DNA of 59,735 nt. Source: Chloroflexota bacterium (GTDB taxonomy: Bacteria > Chloroflexota > Limnocylindria > P2-11E). Positions 37,497 to 46,386 of this stretch are shown one piece after another. The stretch lies in contig VBDV01000113.1 of NCBI GenBank assembly GCA_005882765.1, forward strand, positions 1-59,735, given 5' to 3'. The position numbers and the translations under genes were made by a program. Numbering within the stretch: the first letter of the stretch is position 1; every line of letters starts with the position of its first letter. The notes below the pieces were generated by a model. That model saw only the letters and a list, made by a program, of their open reading frames with translations. It was not told where the DNA came from and did not search any database.

Positions 37497-38821
37497 ACGA
37501 CTTCGCGCGTCTCGCCGAGGTCGCGGAACCGGGTGAGGTCGGACTGGAAGTGAAGGTCGAAGTCGCCGGTCGGTCCGTTGCGATGTTTCGCGAGCTTGAG
37601 GCGGACGACACTCTCTTCGCGGTCCTTCCGGTCCTTTTGCCAAAGGAACAGGACGAGATCGGCGTCCGCCTCGAGGGCGCCGCTCTCTCTGAGGTCAGAG
37701 AGCATCGGCTCGGTCCCACGCTGCTCGATCTGCCGCGAGAGCTGCGAGATCGCGATCACCGGGACCTCGAGCTCGCGCGCGATCGCCTTCAGCGCGCGGC
37801 TGATACGGGCGACCTCCAGGACGCGACTCTCTTCGTTCCCCACGCCTTCGATGAGCTGCAGGTAGTCGATCACGACCAGGTCCAGGCCGCGCTCGGCCTG
37901 GAGGCGGCGCGATTTCGCGAGGATGTCGGTGACCGTCAGGCGGCTCGACTCCTCCACGAAGATCGGCGCCTGCTGTAGCTCGCTCGACGCCGCGGAGATC
38001 GCGGTGAACTCCTGCGTGGAGAGGCGACCGCGGCGCATGCGGTTGCCGTCGATCTCCGCGAGCATCGACACAAGGCGCTGGACCACCTGCATCTCGCTCA
38101 TCTCCATCGAGAAGAACGCGCATGTCTTCCGCTGCACGACCGCCGCATGCTCGACGACGTTCAGCGCGAGGCTCGTCTTGCCGAGACCCGGACGGCCCGC
38201 GATGAGGATGAGATCAGAGGCCTGGAGTCCACCGGTCTTCTTGTCGACCGACTCGATGCCCGTCCGAATCCCGAGGCGCATGTCGCCACGCGCGTCGATT
38301 TGCTCGGCGTAGCGGCGGAGCGCGACGTCCAGAGGGACGATGTCCCGATGGAGCGTCGATTCGCTCACCGCGAACAGCAGCTCCTGCGCGTCCGACACCG
38401 CGGCGGCCGATTCCTCGCGGGTCAGCGCGAGACGGGCGATCTCGTTGGCCACCCCGATCAGCCGACGAAGGAGCGCGGTGCGTTCGACGATCGCCGCGTA
38501 GCTCGACGCGTGCGCGACCGTCGGCACGTTCTGCATGAGGCCGACCAGGAACTGCGAGCCCCCGATCGCATCGAGCTCAGCGTGCGCGACGAGGTCCGAC
38601 TGCACGTTGGCGAACCCCACTTGCTCGCTGCGCTCGGCGACGCGGGCGATGGCCGCGAGCACGATCCGATGCTGCTCGCGTGACAGGTCCGCAGGCCCGA
38701 GGCGTCCGCGCGCGACCTCGTTGTAGAGGGCGCCGTCCATGAGCATCGCGCCGAGGAGCGATGCCTCGGCCTCGGGCTTCTCTGGCGGCGGCTTGACGCC
38801 GCGGTCGGTCTGCACCGTCAT
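37493..38821 (-). CDS. DnaB-like replicative helicase, intein-free paralog
   Basis: GRPGLGKTSLALNVVEHAA, VIDYLQLIEG, LRESGALEADADLVLFLWQ; ATGA overlap with the upstream dnaB. Confidence 0.93.
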   Translation of the reverse strand: MTVQTDRGVKPPPEKPEAEASLLGAMLMDGALYNEVARGRLGPADLSREQHRIVLAAIARVAERSEQVGFANVQSDLVAHAELDAIGGSQFLVGLMQNVPTVAHASSYAAIVERTALLRRLIGVANEIARLALTREESAAAVSDAQELLFAVSESTLHRDIVPLDVALRRYAEQIDARGDMRLGIRTGIESVDKKTGGLQASDLILIAGRPGLGKTSLALNVVEHAAVVQRKTCAFFSMEMSEMQVVQRLVSMLAEIDGNRMRRGRLSTQEFTAISAASSELQQAPIFVEESSRLTVTDILAKSRRLQAERGLDLVVIDYLQLIEGVGNEESRVLEVARISRALKAIARELEVPVIAISQLSRQIEQRGTEPMLSDLRESGALEADADLVLFLWQKDRKDREESVVRLKLAKHRNGPTGDFDLHFQSDLTRFRDLGETREVV

Positions 38822-41403
38822 GCCGGCGGGCCGCCCTCGTCGGAGGCTTTGGAGAAGAACTTCGCCTGCTCGCTCTCGAAGAGGAGCTGGAATCCGCCGG
38901 TCGGACCATTGCGGTTCTTCGCGACGGAACCGTTGATGAGCCGCGGCGCGCCCGCCGGCGTCTCCTCGCGGTCGCGCCACAGCATGATCACGATGTCGGC
39001 ATCCTGCTCCAGCGCGCCCGAGTTGTGGCTCACGATTCCGTCCGCCAGCCAGCACGAGGTGTCGGGGACGGTAAGGTCGTACACGAGTTGCTCGCCATCA
39101 GCTACAACGTCGATCACCTCGTCCCAGAAGAGATCGTTTGTGGCAAGACCCATCAGCGCGGAATCTTCGAGGAGCACCGCGTACGTCGCTAGATGCGGCC
39201 GCGAAGGTGAGAACGTGAAGTGCCCGTTCCCGCTGTGTGAGGTTCCGCGGAGGCGCGCCATTTCGCGAGTTGTGATCTCTCGGTCACGCATCCGTCCGCG
39301 AACAAGAGCAAACACCTCGCGCGGAATGGTGTCGACATTCGTGTTCGGGGCGATGCCCGCTGTCGCGGCCATCACCGCGGCTGCGGGCTCCACCCGAGGC
39401 CCGAAGGTGCCGATGAGCTCGATGAATCGTCTCTGAGCTTCGGTCCCAGAAACGTGGACTTGGTAGCCGGGAAGATATCCCGCCTCTTCGACCCGCACCG
39501 TTCTCGTGACAATGTCGAACCGCAGGAGCAGCGCTGCGACGTCGCCGGCGAGTCCGATGCTGTTCGTCGCGTAATACACGCTGTGACCCCCGCCACCTTT
39601 GTGGACGCTAATCGATCCGTCTGTCGCCCAGAGGTGTCGCAGCAGGATTGCGAGTTGCTTGTTTGCCAGACGGAACGCATCGCATGGCACACGCTTCTGA
39701 TATGAGCGTTGGCCGAAAATGCCGAGATCGCGAAGCCATGCATTCACGCCGGCGGGATGCCAGCGATTCCCATTTCCGCTAATGAGTAGTTGGTGCCAAT
39801 TGCCGACCTCCAAATAGCGAGTCACTTTGGCGCCGAACTCGTTGATCGCAGCCGCGGCGACGAAGCGGCTGTTCTCCTCCGAACTTGTCGTATACCGCAT
39901 CGGCGCGCCTTTGATGTAGCTTCCGTCTCCGATCATCTGGCCAAGAAGGCCGACTCTTTCGCTTGGCCACTCGGTGATCGATTTGGGTTCGGGGAGTCGC
40001 CGCGCGATGGCAAGTCGGTCGCCGGTCGTCAGATCGCGAACGTGACGCCATCCTGCGAACGCCCGAAGCCGATGGTCGGCTGTAGCGCGGATGGATCGGC
40101 CGCTCGTGAGACGCACTCTGAAAACTGGCCGTCGACCGACTGCCCAAATCTTCTCGGTTCGCGCGGTCACGATGCGGTCGTTTTCGACCGAGAGAACCTC
40201 TGGGCAGGTACCGACGAGTTCGGAGATGGGCACGCGGCGTCCATCCGCGAGACAAACGATGGTGTCTCCGGTCACGCATTCGCGAAGGGTGGAGAGCTTG
40301 GGCTCCCCGCCCGAGTCTCCGGCGGCGCGTGATAGTTGCGAGAGACCAATGATGACCACTCCGAGCTCGCGGGCCAATGACTTCAGATTCCTCGTGATCG
40401 TCGCGATCTCTTGAACGCGGTTCTCCTCGTCGCCGCCGCCTCGAACGAGTTGCAGGTAGTCGACGATGATGACTTCGATCTTCTCGTGCGTGCTCGCGCG
40501 GCGGGCCTTCGTTCGCAGCTCCATGATCGAGATGCCCGGCGTGTCGTCGATGAACACGGGCAAGCCGTGCAGGGCCGCGGCGGCATCCGTGTCGATGATG
40601 TTCCCGGTCCGGAGCGCGAGCAGGTCCATGCGCGAGTTCAGCGCGAGGTAGCGCGAGACGATCTGCTTCGCGTCCATTTCCAGCGAGAAGAGCAACACCG
40701 GGTGGCCGCGGCGTGCGACGTTGAAGCTCATCCCGAGCGCGAGGCTCGTCTTGCCGACGGACGGCCGGGCGGCGAGGACGATGAGGTCGCCGACGGTGAA
40801 CCCTTCGGTGTAGTAGTCGACCTCGCGGAACCCTGACGGGATCCCGCTCACCTCGAACGGGCGCTCCATGCGGTCGGTGAGGTGCTCGTAGTTGGACTGC
40901 AGCGAGGCGGTGATGTGACGGAGCTGTGCATTTGCCGACTCGTCTCGAAGCGCGAAGAGTCGCTGCTCGGCGCGGTCGAGCGCGAGGGCGATGTCGGTCG
41001 GTTCGTCGTACGCATCCGCCGCGATCGACGTGGCCGCACCGAGCAGGCGCCGCAAGATCGCCCGGTCGCGGACGATGTGGCCGTAGCGGTCGATCTCGGC
41101 CGCTGTCGGAACGCCATCCGCGAGTGCGCGGAGGTAGGCCTGGCCGCCCGCTCGGTCGAGCTCCTCGCGCCGGGAGAGCTCCATCTGGATGGTGAGCGGA
41201 TCGATCCGCTCACGCCGTTCGAGAAGGGCCTGGGCCGCGTCGTAGATCCGCTGGTGCCGCGCGATGTAAAAATCATCGACGCGGAGCAGGTCCGCGACCT
41301 TGAAGATGGCATCACGGTCGATGAGGAGGCTTCCGAGTACCTGCTGTTCCGCGCTCTCGTCGAACGGGACCTGCCGGTCGGGCGCGCGAGTCTCGACGGT
41401 CAT
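38818..41403 (-). CDS. dnaB: Replicative DNA helicase DnaB containing an intein
   Basis: N-terminal DnaB domain; ARPSVGKTSLALGM; VDYLQLVRGGG; split LRE/SGALEQDADIVIMLWR. Confidence 0.96.
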   Translation of the reverse strand: MTVETRAPDRQVPFDESAEQQVLGSLLIDRDAIFKVADLLRVDDFYIARHQRIYDAAQALLERRERIDPLTIQMELSRREELDRAGGQAYLRALADGVPTAAEIDRYGHIVRDRAILRRLLGAATSIAADAYDEPTDIALALDRAEQRLFALRDESANAQLRHITASLQSNYEHLTDRMERPFEVSGIPSGFREVDYYTEGFTVGDLIVLAARPSVGKTSLALGMSFNVARRGHPVLLFSLEMDAKQIVSRYLALNSRMDLLALRTGNIIDTDAAAALHGLPVFIDDTPGISIMELRTKARRASTHEKIEVIIVDYLQLVRGGGDEENRVQEIATITRNLKSLARELGVVIIGLSQLSRAAGDSGGEPKLSTLRECVTGDTIVCLADGRRVPISELVGTCPEVLSVENDRIVTARTEKIWAVGRRPVFRVRLTSGRSIRATADHRLRAFAGWRHVRDLTTGDRLAIARRLPEPKSITEWPSERVGLLGQMIGDGSYIKGAPMRYTTSSEENSRFVAAAAINEFGAKVTRYLEVGNWHQLLISGNGNRWHPAGVNAWLRDLGIFGQRSYQKRVPCDAFRLANKQLAILLRHLWATDGSISVHKGGGGHSVYYATNSIGLAGDVAALLLRFDIVTRTVRVEEAGYLPGYQVHVSGTEAQRRFIELIGTFGPRVEPAAAVMAATAGIAPNTNVDTIPREVFALVRGRMRDREITTREMARLRGTSHSGNGHFTFSPSRPHLATYAVLLEDSALMGLATNDLFWDEVIDVVADGEQLVYDLTVPDTSCWLADGIVSHNSGALEQDADIVIMLWRDREETPAGAPRLINGSVAKNRNGPTGGFQLLFESEQAKFFSKASDEGGPPA
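39022..40278 (-). mobile_element. In-frame intein in DnaB with LAGLIDADG-type endonuclease motifs (419 aa)
   Basis: Starts CVTGDTIVCLADG, ends VSHN followed by S; contains VGLLGQMIGDGSY and LAILLRHLWATDGSI; removal restores LRE-SGALEQDAD. Confidence 0.93.
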
Positions 41404-41413
41404 GCGGGAAGTC

Positions 41414-41429
41414 TAGAACACGCGTTCTA
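41414..41429. promoter_or_regulatory. LexA/SOS-box-like palindrome TAGAACacgcGTTCTA upstream of dnaB
   Basis: Perfect palindrome of the GAAC-N4-GTTC class, 10 bp upstream of the dnaB ATG; a degenerate GAAC-gct-GTTC follows at 41480-41490. Confidence 0.65.
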
Positions 41430-41661
41430 ATGGCCGAAGAGCGTACGCGCGCAGGCCGTGAAAGGCCGGTAGACCACTAGAACGCTGTTCTGTCGGCATG
41501 AGTCACATCCGAACTGGCTGCCCGGCGGAAGCTCGCCCGACAATTCCTCTTTAGCTGACATTGGGCATGACGGCTAGCAATTCGTCCACCATCTTCTCCA
41601 CCAACTCATCCACGATTGCTCCACCAGTTTTCGCGAACGTGGACAACGAAGCGGATCTTCA

Positions 41662-42594
41662 TTGCGTAGTCTCGGCACTGTCTTGCATGTTCTTGTGACC
41701 GGCGGCGCGGGATTCCTCGGCAGCCATGTGGTCGATGCGCTCCTCAAGGCCGGCGACGACGTCGTGGTGGTGGACGATCTCTCGACGGGAGATCGCGCGA
41801 ATCTCGATCCGCGCGCCGAACTGCGCATCGCCGATATCGCCGACCTCTCGGCGCTTCAGCGCGAGCTCGGCAGCCGACGGATCGATGCGGTCGTGCATTG
41901 CGCTGCGAAGACCAAGGTCGTCGAATCGATGACGAAGAAGGACCTCTACGAGCGCGTGATCGTCGGCGGGACGCGGAACGTGATCGAGACCACGCGACGG
42001 CTCGGCGCGTCGATCGTCGTGAATATCTCCACCGGTGGGGCGATCTACGGCGAAACGCCAATCTGTGCCGACGAGAACGTCCCGGTCGATCCGCAATCGA
42101 ACTACGGCAGATTCAAGGCTGCGGCGGAAAAGCTCGTCGAACTGTCCGACCTTCGGGCGGTGACCCTTCGGCTTGCGAACATCTACGGTCCACGCCAGCG
42201 CACCGATCTCGAGGGCGGCGTGATCGCCATCTTCCTCGGCTGCTGGAAACGGGGCGAGCCGATCACCCTGTTCGGCGATGGCAGCTACGAGCGTGACTTC
42301 GTGTATGTCGCGGACGTCGTCGAGGCCGTACTCGCGGCGCTTGCCGGGACATACGCGGGCATCTTCAACATCGGCACCGGCATTGCGACGAGCGTGAATG
42401 AGCTCGTCTCGGCGTTCAGCATGATCCTCGGACCCCCACCCAGCGTGCGCCAGGCGCCAGCGCGTCCAGCCGAGGTGTTGCGTGCCTGTGTGAACCCGAC
42501 GAAAGCGGCGCGGGAGGGACTCTGGCGTCCAACGACCGCGCTGGCCGAAGGACTCCGGCGCACGGCGGCCGCTGAAGGAGTCTTGTTGGCGTAA
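41662..42594 (+). CDS. NAD-dependent epimerase/dehydratase (GalE-like SDR)
   Basis: VLVTGGAGFLGSHVVDALLKAGDDVVVVDDLSTG; YGRFKAAAEKLV; exact start uncertain. Confidence 0.92.
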   Translation: MRSLGTVLHVLVTGGAGFLGSHVVDALLKAGDDVVVVDDLSTGDRANLDPRAELRIADIADLSALQRELGSRRIDAVVHCAAKTKVVESMTKKDLYERVIVGGTRNVIETTRRLGASIVVNISTGGAIYGETPICADENVPVDPQSNYGRFKAAAEKLVELSDLRAVTLRLANIYGPRQRTDLEGGVIAIFLGCWKRGEPITLFGDGSYERDFVYVADVVEAVLAALAGTYAGIFNIGTGIATSVNELVSAFSMILGPPPSVRQAPARPAEVLRACVNPTKAAREGLWRPTTALAEGLRRTAAAEGVLLA

Positions 42595-42651
42595 AGCCGT
42601 GATCCATTTCCTCCTGTGCCCGAAGTACAGAGGGAGAAATGGAGGCTTTTC

Positions 42652-43692
42652 ATGAAGCTCGCTTGGCTGCGGCACTTTTCGCTGCCCGTCGCGATGGTCC
42701 TGCTGATGGGAGTCCCCGCCGCGCCGACGTTGGCGGCGGCCGACAACGCGTACACCGTCCACCCACTCGTATCCAACGTCGCCGGCACTGCGCCGACGAC
42801 GGACGCCAATCTCGTGAACGCCTGGGGTCTTACCGCTTCAGCGACGTCGCCATGGTGGGTCGCCGACAACGGCACGGACCTCTCGACCCTCTATCGCGCC
42901 GATGGGTCGATCGTCCCGCTCGTCGTGCACGTCCCGGTGCACCCGACCGGCGCGGTCTTCTGGGGGACCGGCATCCGAGCTAGGTTCGTCTTCGATACAG
43001 AAGCCGGTCAGATTCGCGGCTGGCTCCCGGCGCAAGGAAATCAGACAATCGTCCTCGCAGACCGTTCCGCGGTCGGCGCGATCTACAAGGGACTCGCGCT
43101 CGCAACGACGGCGACGGGCGACCGGTTTTACGCGACCGACTTCCACAACGCCCGCGTCGATGTCTTCGATGCGAACTTCAATCTCGTGACGATCAATGGC
43201 GCCTTCGTCGACTCGGATCTGCCCTCCGGCTACGCGCCGTTCGGGGTGCAGACGATCGGCTCGCGCGTGTTCGTGACTTACGCGAAACAGGACGCCGAGG
43301 CCACCGACGAGGTCCACGGACAGGGACGAGGGTTCGTGGACGCCTATGACACCTCGGGCACGCTGCTCGCGCGTGTCGCGCAACACGGCCAGCTCAACGC
43401 ACCGTGGGGACTCGCGCTCGCACCCGCGAACTTCGGTCGATTCAGCGGCGATCTGCTCGTCGGTAACTTCGGCGACGGCAAGATCAACGCCTACGAGGAA
43501 ATGTCGAACGGAAGATTCGAGCACCGTGGAGAGCTGCGAGACGCGGGCGGGAAGCCGCTCTCGATCGACGGCCTCTGGGCCCTGCAATTCGGCCACGGAT
43601 CTCCGAACAACGGTCCGACCAACACCCTGTTCTTCACAGCCGGTCCGAACGACGAGTCCGGCGGCCTGCGGGGCTCGATCACCGCACCCTGA
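42652..43692 (+). CDS. TIGR03118-type secreted beta-propeller-like protein
   Basis: Signal peptide; YTVHPLVSNVAGTAPTTDANLVNAWGLTASATSPWWVADNGTDLSTLY; ANFGRFSGDLLVGNFGDGKINAYE. Confidence 0.8.
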   Translation: MKLAWLRHFSLPVAMVLLMGVPAAPTLAAADNAYTVHPLVSNVAGTAPTTDANLVNAWGLTASATSPWWVADNGTDLSTLYRADGSIVPLVVHVPVHPTGAVFWGTGIRARFVFDTEAGQIRGWLPAQGNQTIVLADRSAVGAIYKGLALATTATGDRFYATDFHNARVDVFDANFNLVTINGAFVDSDLPSGYAPFGVQTIGSRVFVTYAKQDAEATDEVHGQGRGFVDAYDTSGTLLARVAQHGQLNAPWGLALAPANFGRFSGDLLVGNFGDGKINAYEEMSNGRFEHRGELRDAGGKPLSIDGLWALQFGHGSPNNGPTNTLFFTAGPNDESGGLRGSITAP

Positions 43693-43698
43693 GCCGGG

Positions 43699-43726
43699 CG
43701 GCGGCGCGGCAATCGCCGCGCCGCCG
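43699..43726 (+). terminator. Strong GC hairpin after the TIGR03118-type gene
   Basis: 12-bp perfect stem ggcggcgcggc…gccgcgccgcc with aatc tetraloop; no U-tract. Confidence 0.5.
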
Positions 43727-43808
43727 GCCCCCGCCGGGCCGACCACGACACAATGCCGACAGGACGCTTGACTCCCCGGCATAGGATTTCGCCCGGGGGA
43801 GCGCGCGA

Positions 43809-44120
43809 ATGGCAATGGCGTTGACCGACAAAGACCTAACCTGCCGGGAGTGCGGGAATCCTTTCGTATGGACCGCCGGCGAGCAGGAGTTCTATGCCCA
43901 GAAGGGCTTGCTTCATGAGCCGCAACGTTGCCCCGAATGCCGTCGCCGCGCAAAGGCGGAGCGGGCAGCAAGCAGAGCGCAGAGCATGCACGACATCGTG
44001 TGCTCGAACTGCGGTCGCACGGGCCAGGTCCCATTCGCGCCGCGCAGCGACCGTCCCGTGTACTGCTCCGAGTGCTTCGAGGCGCGCCGCACGGCGACCG
44101 TTCCTATCTCCGCGAACTGA
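43809..44120 (+). CDS. Zinc-ribbon protein with two CxxC pairs in each half
   Basis: DLTCRECGNPFVWTAGEQEFYAQKGLLHEPQRCPECR; CSNCGRTGQVPFAPRSDRPVYCSECF. Confidence 0.85.
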   Translation: MAMALTDKDLTCRECGNPFVWTAGEQEFYAQKGLLHEPQRCPECRRRAKAERAASRAQSMHDIVCSNCGRTGQVPFAPRSDRPVYCSECFEARRTATVPISAN

Positions 44121-44153
44121 CCGACCGGTCCCTTTTCTGCATCCACATCCTCT

Positions 44154-44735
44154 GTGAGGCGCTTTCTTCTTGGCTTCCTTTTCGGCGCGTTCTCGATCGT
44201 CGCCCTCCTCGTCGGGGTGGGGCACTGGCTTGACCTGAGCGATCCCCTCGGGCACGCCGACGCCATCGTCGCCATTTCCGGCGACACCGGTGCGCGGGCC
44301 GAGAGCGCGATCGCGCTCTGGAAGCAGGGATATGCGCCGGTCCTCATCTTCTCCGGCGGCTCCAGCGACCCCGAATCAGTCGCGTCCGCCGAGCTGATGA
44401 AACGGGCGGCGGTCGCGGCGGGGGTGCCGGCGAACGCGATCATCGTTGAGGGCTCGTCGGCGACGACCGAGGAGAACGCTCAGCGGGTCGCCGAGCTCAT
44501 GAAGACCGCCGGCCTCCGTTCGGCGATCCTTGTCACCAGTCCTTATCACCAGCGCCGGGCCGCTCTCCTGTTCGAGCGCGAGTTCGACCGCGCCGGGTTG
44601 TCGTTTCGAAATCATCCCGCGGACGATCCGGATTGGGATGCGAACCTCTGGTGGACCAGCGAACCATCGCGCAGCCTGACCCTTGTCGAGCTCGCGAAGC
44701 TCGGAGCCCTGGTCGCGGGGCAGCACCCGGGATAG
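44154..44735 (+). CDS. YdcF/ElyC-family (DUF218) protein
   Basis: HADAIVAISGDTGARAESAIALWKQGYAPVLIFSGG; LVTSPYHQRRAALLFER. Confidence 0.85.
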   Translation: MRRFLLGFLFGAFSIVALLVGVGHWLDLSDPLGHADAIVAISGDTGARAESAIALWKQGYAPVLIFSGGSSDPESVASAELMKRAAVAAGVPANAIIVEGSSATTEENAQRVAELMKTAGLRSAILVTSPYHQRRAALLFEREFDRAGLSFRNHPADDPDWDANLWWTSEPSRSLTLVELAKLGALVAGQHPG

Positions 44736-44746
44736 CATTCGAATAC

Positions 44747-46009
44747 GTGCCGGTGACGGCCATCGTCGGTGCTCAGTGGGGCGACGAGGGCAAAGGGAAG
44801 ATCACTGACCTCCTGGCGCAGGAGGCGGATGTGGTCATCCGATTCCAGGGCGGAAACAATGCCGGCCACACCGTCGTCAACCAGCACGGCACCTTCAAGC
44901 TTCATCTCGTGCCGAGTGGAATATTCAATCCCGATGCGGTTTGCGTTCTCGGTCCCGGGTGCGTCGTCGATCTCGCGTTCCTCTGTCGCGAGCTCGCTGA
45001 GCTCGAGAAGAGCGGGATCTCCACCGCGAACCTGCGCGTAAGCGACCGCGCGCATCTCGTCATGCCGTGGCACATCGCGCTCGACCGTCTGGATGAGCGC
45101 GAGCGCGGCCGGAGGAAGCTCGGCACGACCGGGATGGGCGTGGGGCCCGCGTACTCGGACAAAGTCGGCCGTCACGGCATCCAGGCATACGAAGTGCGCG
45201 ATGTGAAGAGCTTCCGCGCGCGCGTGAAGCGAGAGCTCGAGACGAAGAACGCGATACTCGAGCGGTTCGGTGACGCCCCTCTTGATGCGACGGAGGTGGC
45301 CGACGGTGTTCTCGCCGCCGCGGCGAAGCTCGGTGACCGCATTGTCGACACGCTTCCCCTCGTCGAATCCGCGCTTGCCAAAGACGCGCGCGTCCTGCTG
45401 GAAGGGCAGCTTGGCGCGATGCGCGATCTCGATTGGGGCATCTACCCGTACGTGACCAGCTCGAATCCGCTCGCCGGCGGCGCGAGCGTCGGGGCCGGGA
45501 TCCCGCCGCGCAAGATCACGCGCGTCATCGGGGTCGTGAAGGCGTATTCGACCGCCGTGGGCGAGGGTCCCTTTCCGACCGAGCTCCGTGGCGACGAGGC
45601 CACCGCGCTCCGCGAGCGTGCCCATGAATACGGCGCGACCACCGGGCGTCCGCGGCGCGTCGGCTGGTTCGATGCCGTCGCGGCGCGGCATGCGCACCGG
45701 CTCAACGCCTTCACCGAGCTCGCCGTGACGAAGCTCGACGTCCTGGACGTCTACGACCGCATACCGTTTTGCGCGAGCTACGAGCTCGACGGGAAGCGCA
45801 CGACGGACATGCCGACGACCCTTGTGCTCGAGAAAGCTCGTCCGTGCTACGAGACCCTCGAGGGCTGGTCGACTGATATCACGGGAGTGACTGAGCGTCG
45901 AGCGCTACCGGCGAGGGCCGTCGCGTACCTGGATCGGATCGCGGTAACGGTCGGCGCCCCCGTCGGAATGATCGGCGTTGGACCCGAGAGGGCGGCGACC
46001 CTCCTCTAA
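44747..46009 (+). CDS. purA: Adenylosuccinate synthetase
   Basis: AIVGAQWGDEGKGKITDLLA, GGNNAGHTV, GTTGMGVGPAYSDK. Confidence 0.97.
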   Translation: MPVTAIVGAQWGDEGKGKITDLLAQEADVVIRFQGGNNAGHTVVNQHGTFKLHLVPSGIFNPDAVCVLGPGCVVDLAFLCRELAELEKSGISTANLRVSDRAHLVMPWHIALDRLDERERGRRKLGTTGMGVGPAYSDKVGRHGIQAYEVRDVKSFRARVKRELETKNAILERFGDAPLDATEVADGVLAAAAKLGDRIVDTLPLVESALAKDARVLLEGQLGAMRDLDWGIYPYVTSSNPLAGGASVGAGIPPRKITRVIGVVKAYSTAVGEGPFPTELRGDEATALRERAHEYGATTGRPRRVGWFDAVAARHAHRLNAFTELAVTKLDVLDVYDRIPFCASYELDGKRTTDMPTTLVLEKARPCYETLEGWSTDITGVTERRALPARAVAYLDRIAVTVGAPVGMIGVGPERAATLL

Positions 46010-46021
46010 CATCCGGGCGGC

Positions 46022-46345
46022 GTGAGCAGCATCATCGACATCGCCTTTCCATACCGCCGAAGGCGCTCGTACGGCGCCGCCTCGTTCGCGTTTACCTTTC
46101 TGGTGCTGTTCATGGAGGTCGAGATTCTCGCGTTCGTCGGGGTGGCGATCGCGGCACGCCAGCTTCAGCTCTGGTGGGACCTGCAGCCGATCGTGTTCCC
46201 GACCGCCTGCCTCATCAGCCTCGCTGCGTCCGCCGTCTTCTGGTGGCGCGCGCGCTCGTGGAGCAAGCACCGCGTCGAAACGCTCGAGGCGTGGGCTCGT
46301 GGCGGCACCACCTTCGGACAGCAGCTCGCGCAAAAGCGCGACTAG
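46022..46345 (+). CDS. Small membrane protein, 107 aa
   Basis: Two hydrophobic helices; between purA and guaB. Confidence 0.6.
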   Translation: MSSIIDIAFPYRRRRSYGAASFAFTFLVLFMEVEILAFVGVAIAARQLQLWWDLQPIVFPTACLISLAASAVFWWRARSWSKHRVETLEAWARGGTTFGQQLAQKRD

Positions 46346-46386
46346 TTCGCTCTGACCGATACACTTGCCCGGGTGAGGGCGGCGGA

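Noticed and set aside
37493-38821. Second dnaB considered as a frameshifted or truncated duplicate
   Set aside because: It is full length with intact Walker A and other helicase motifs, so a functional paralog is more likely than a pseudogene.
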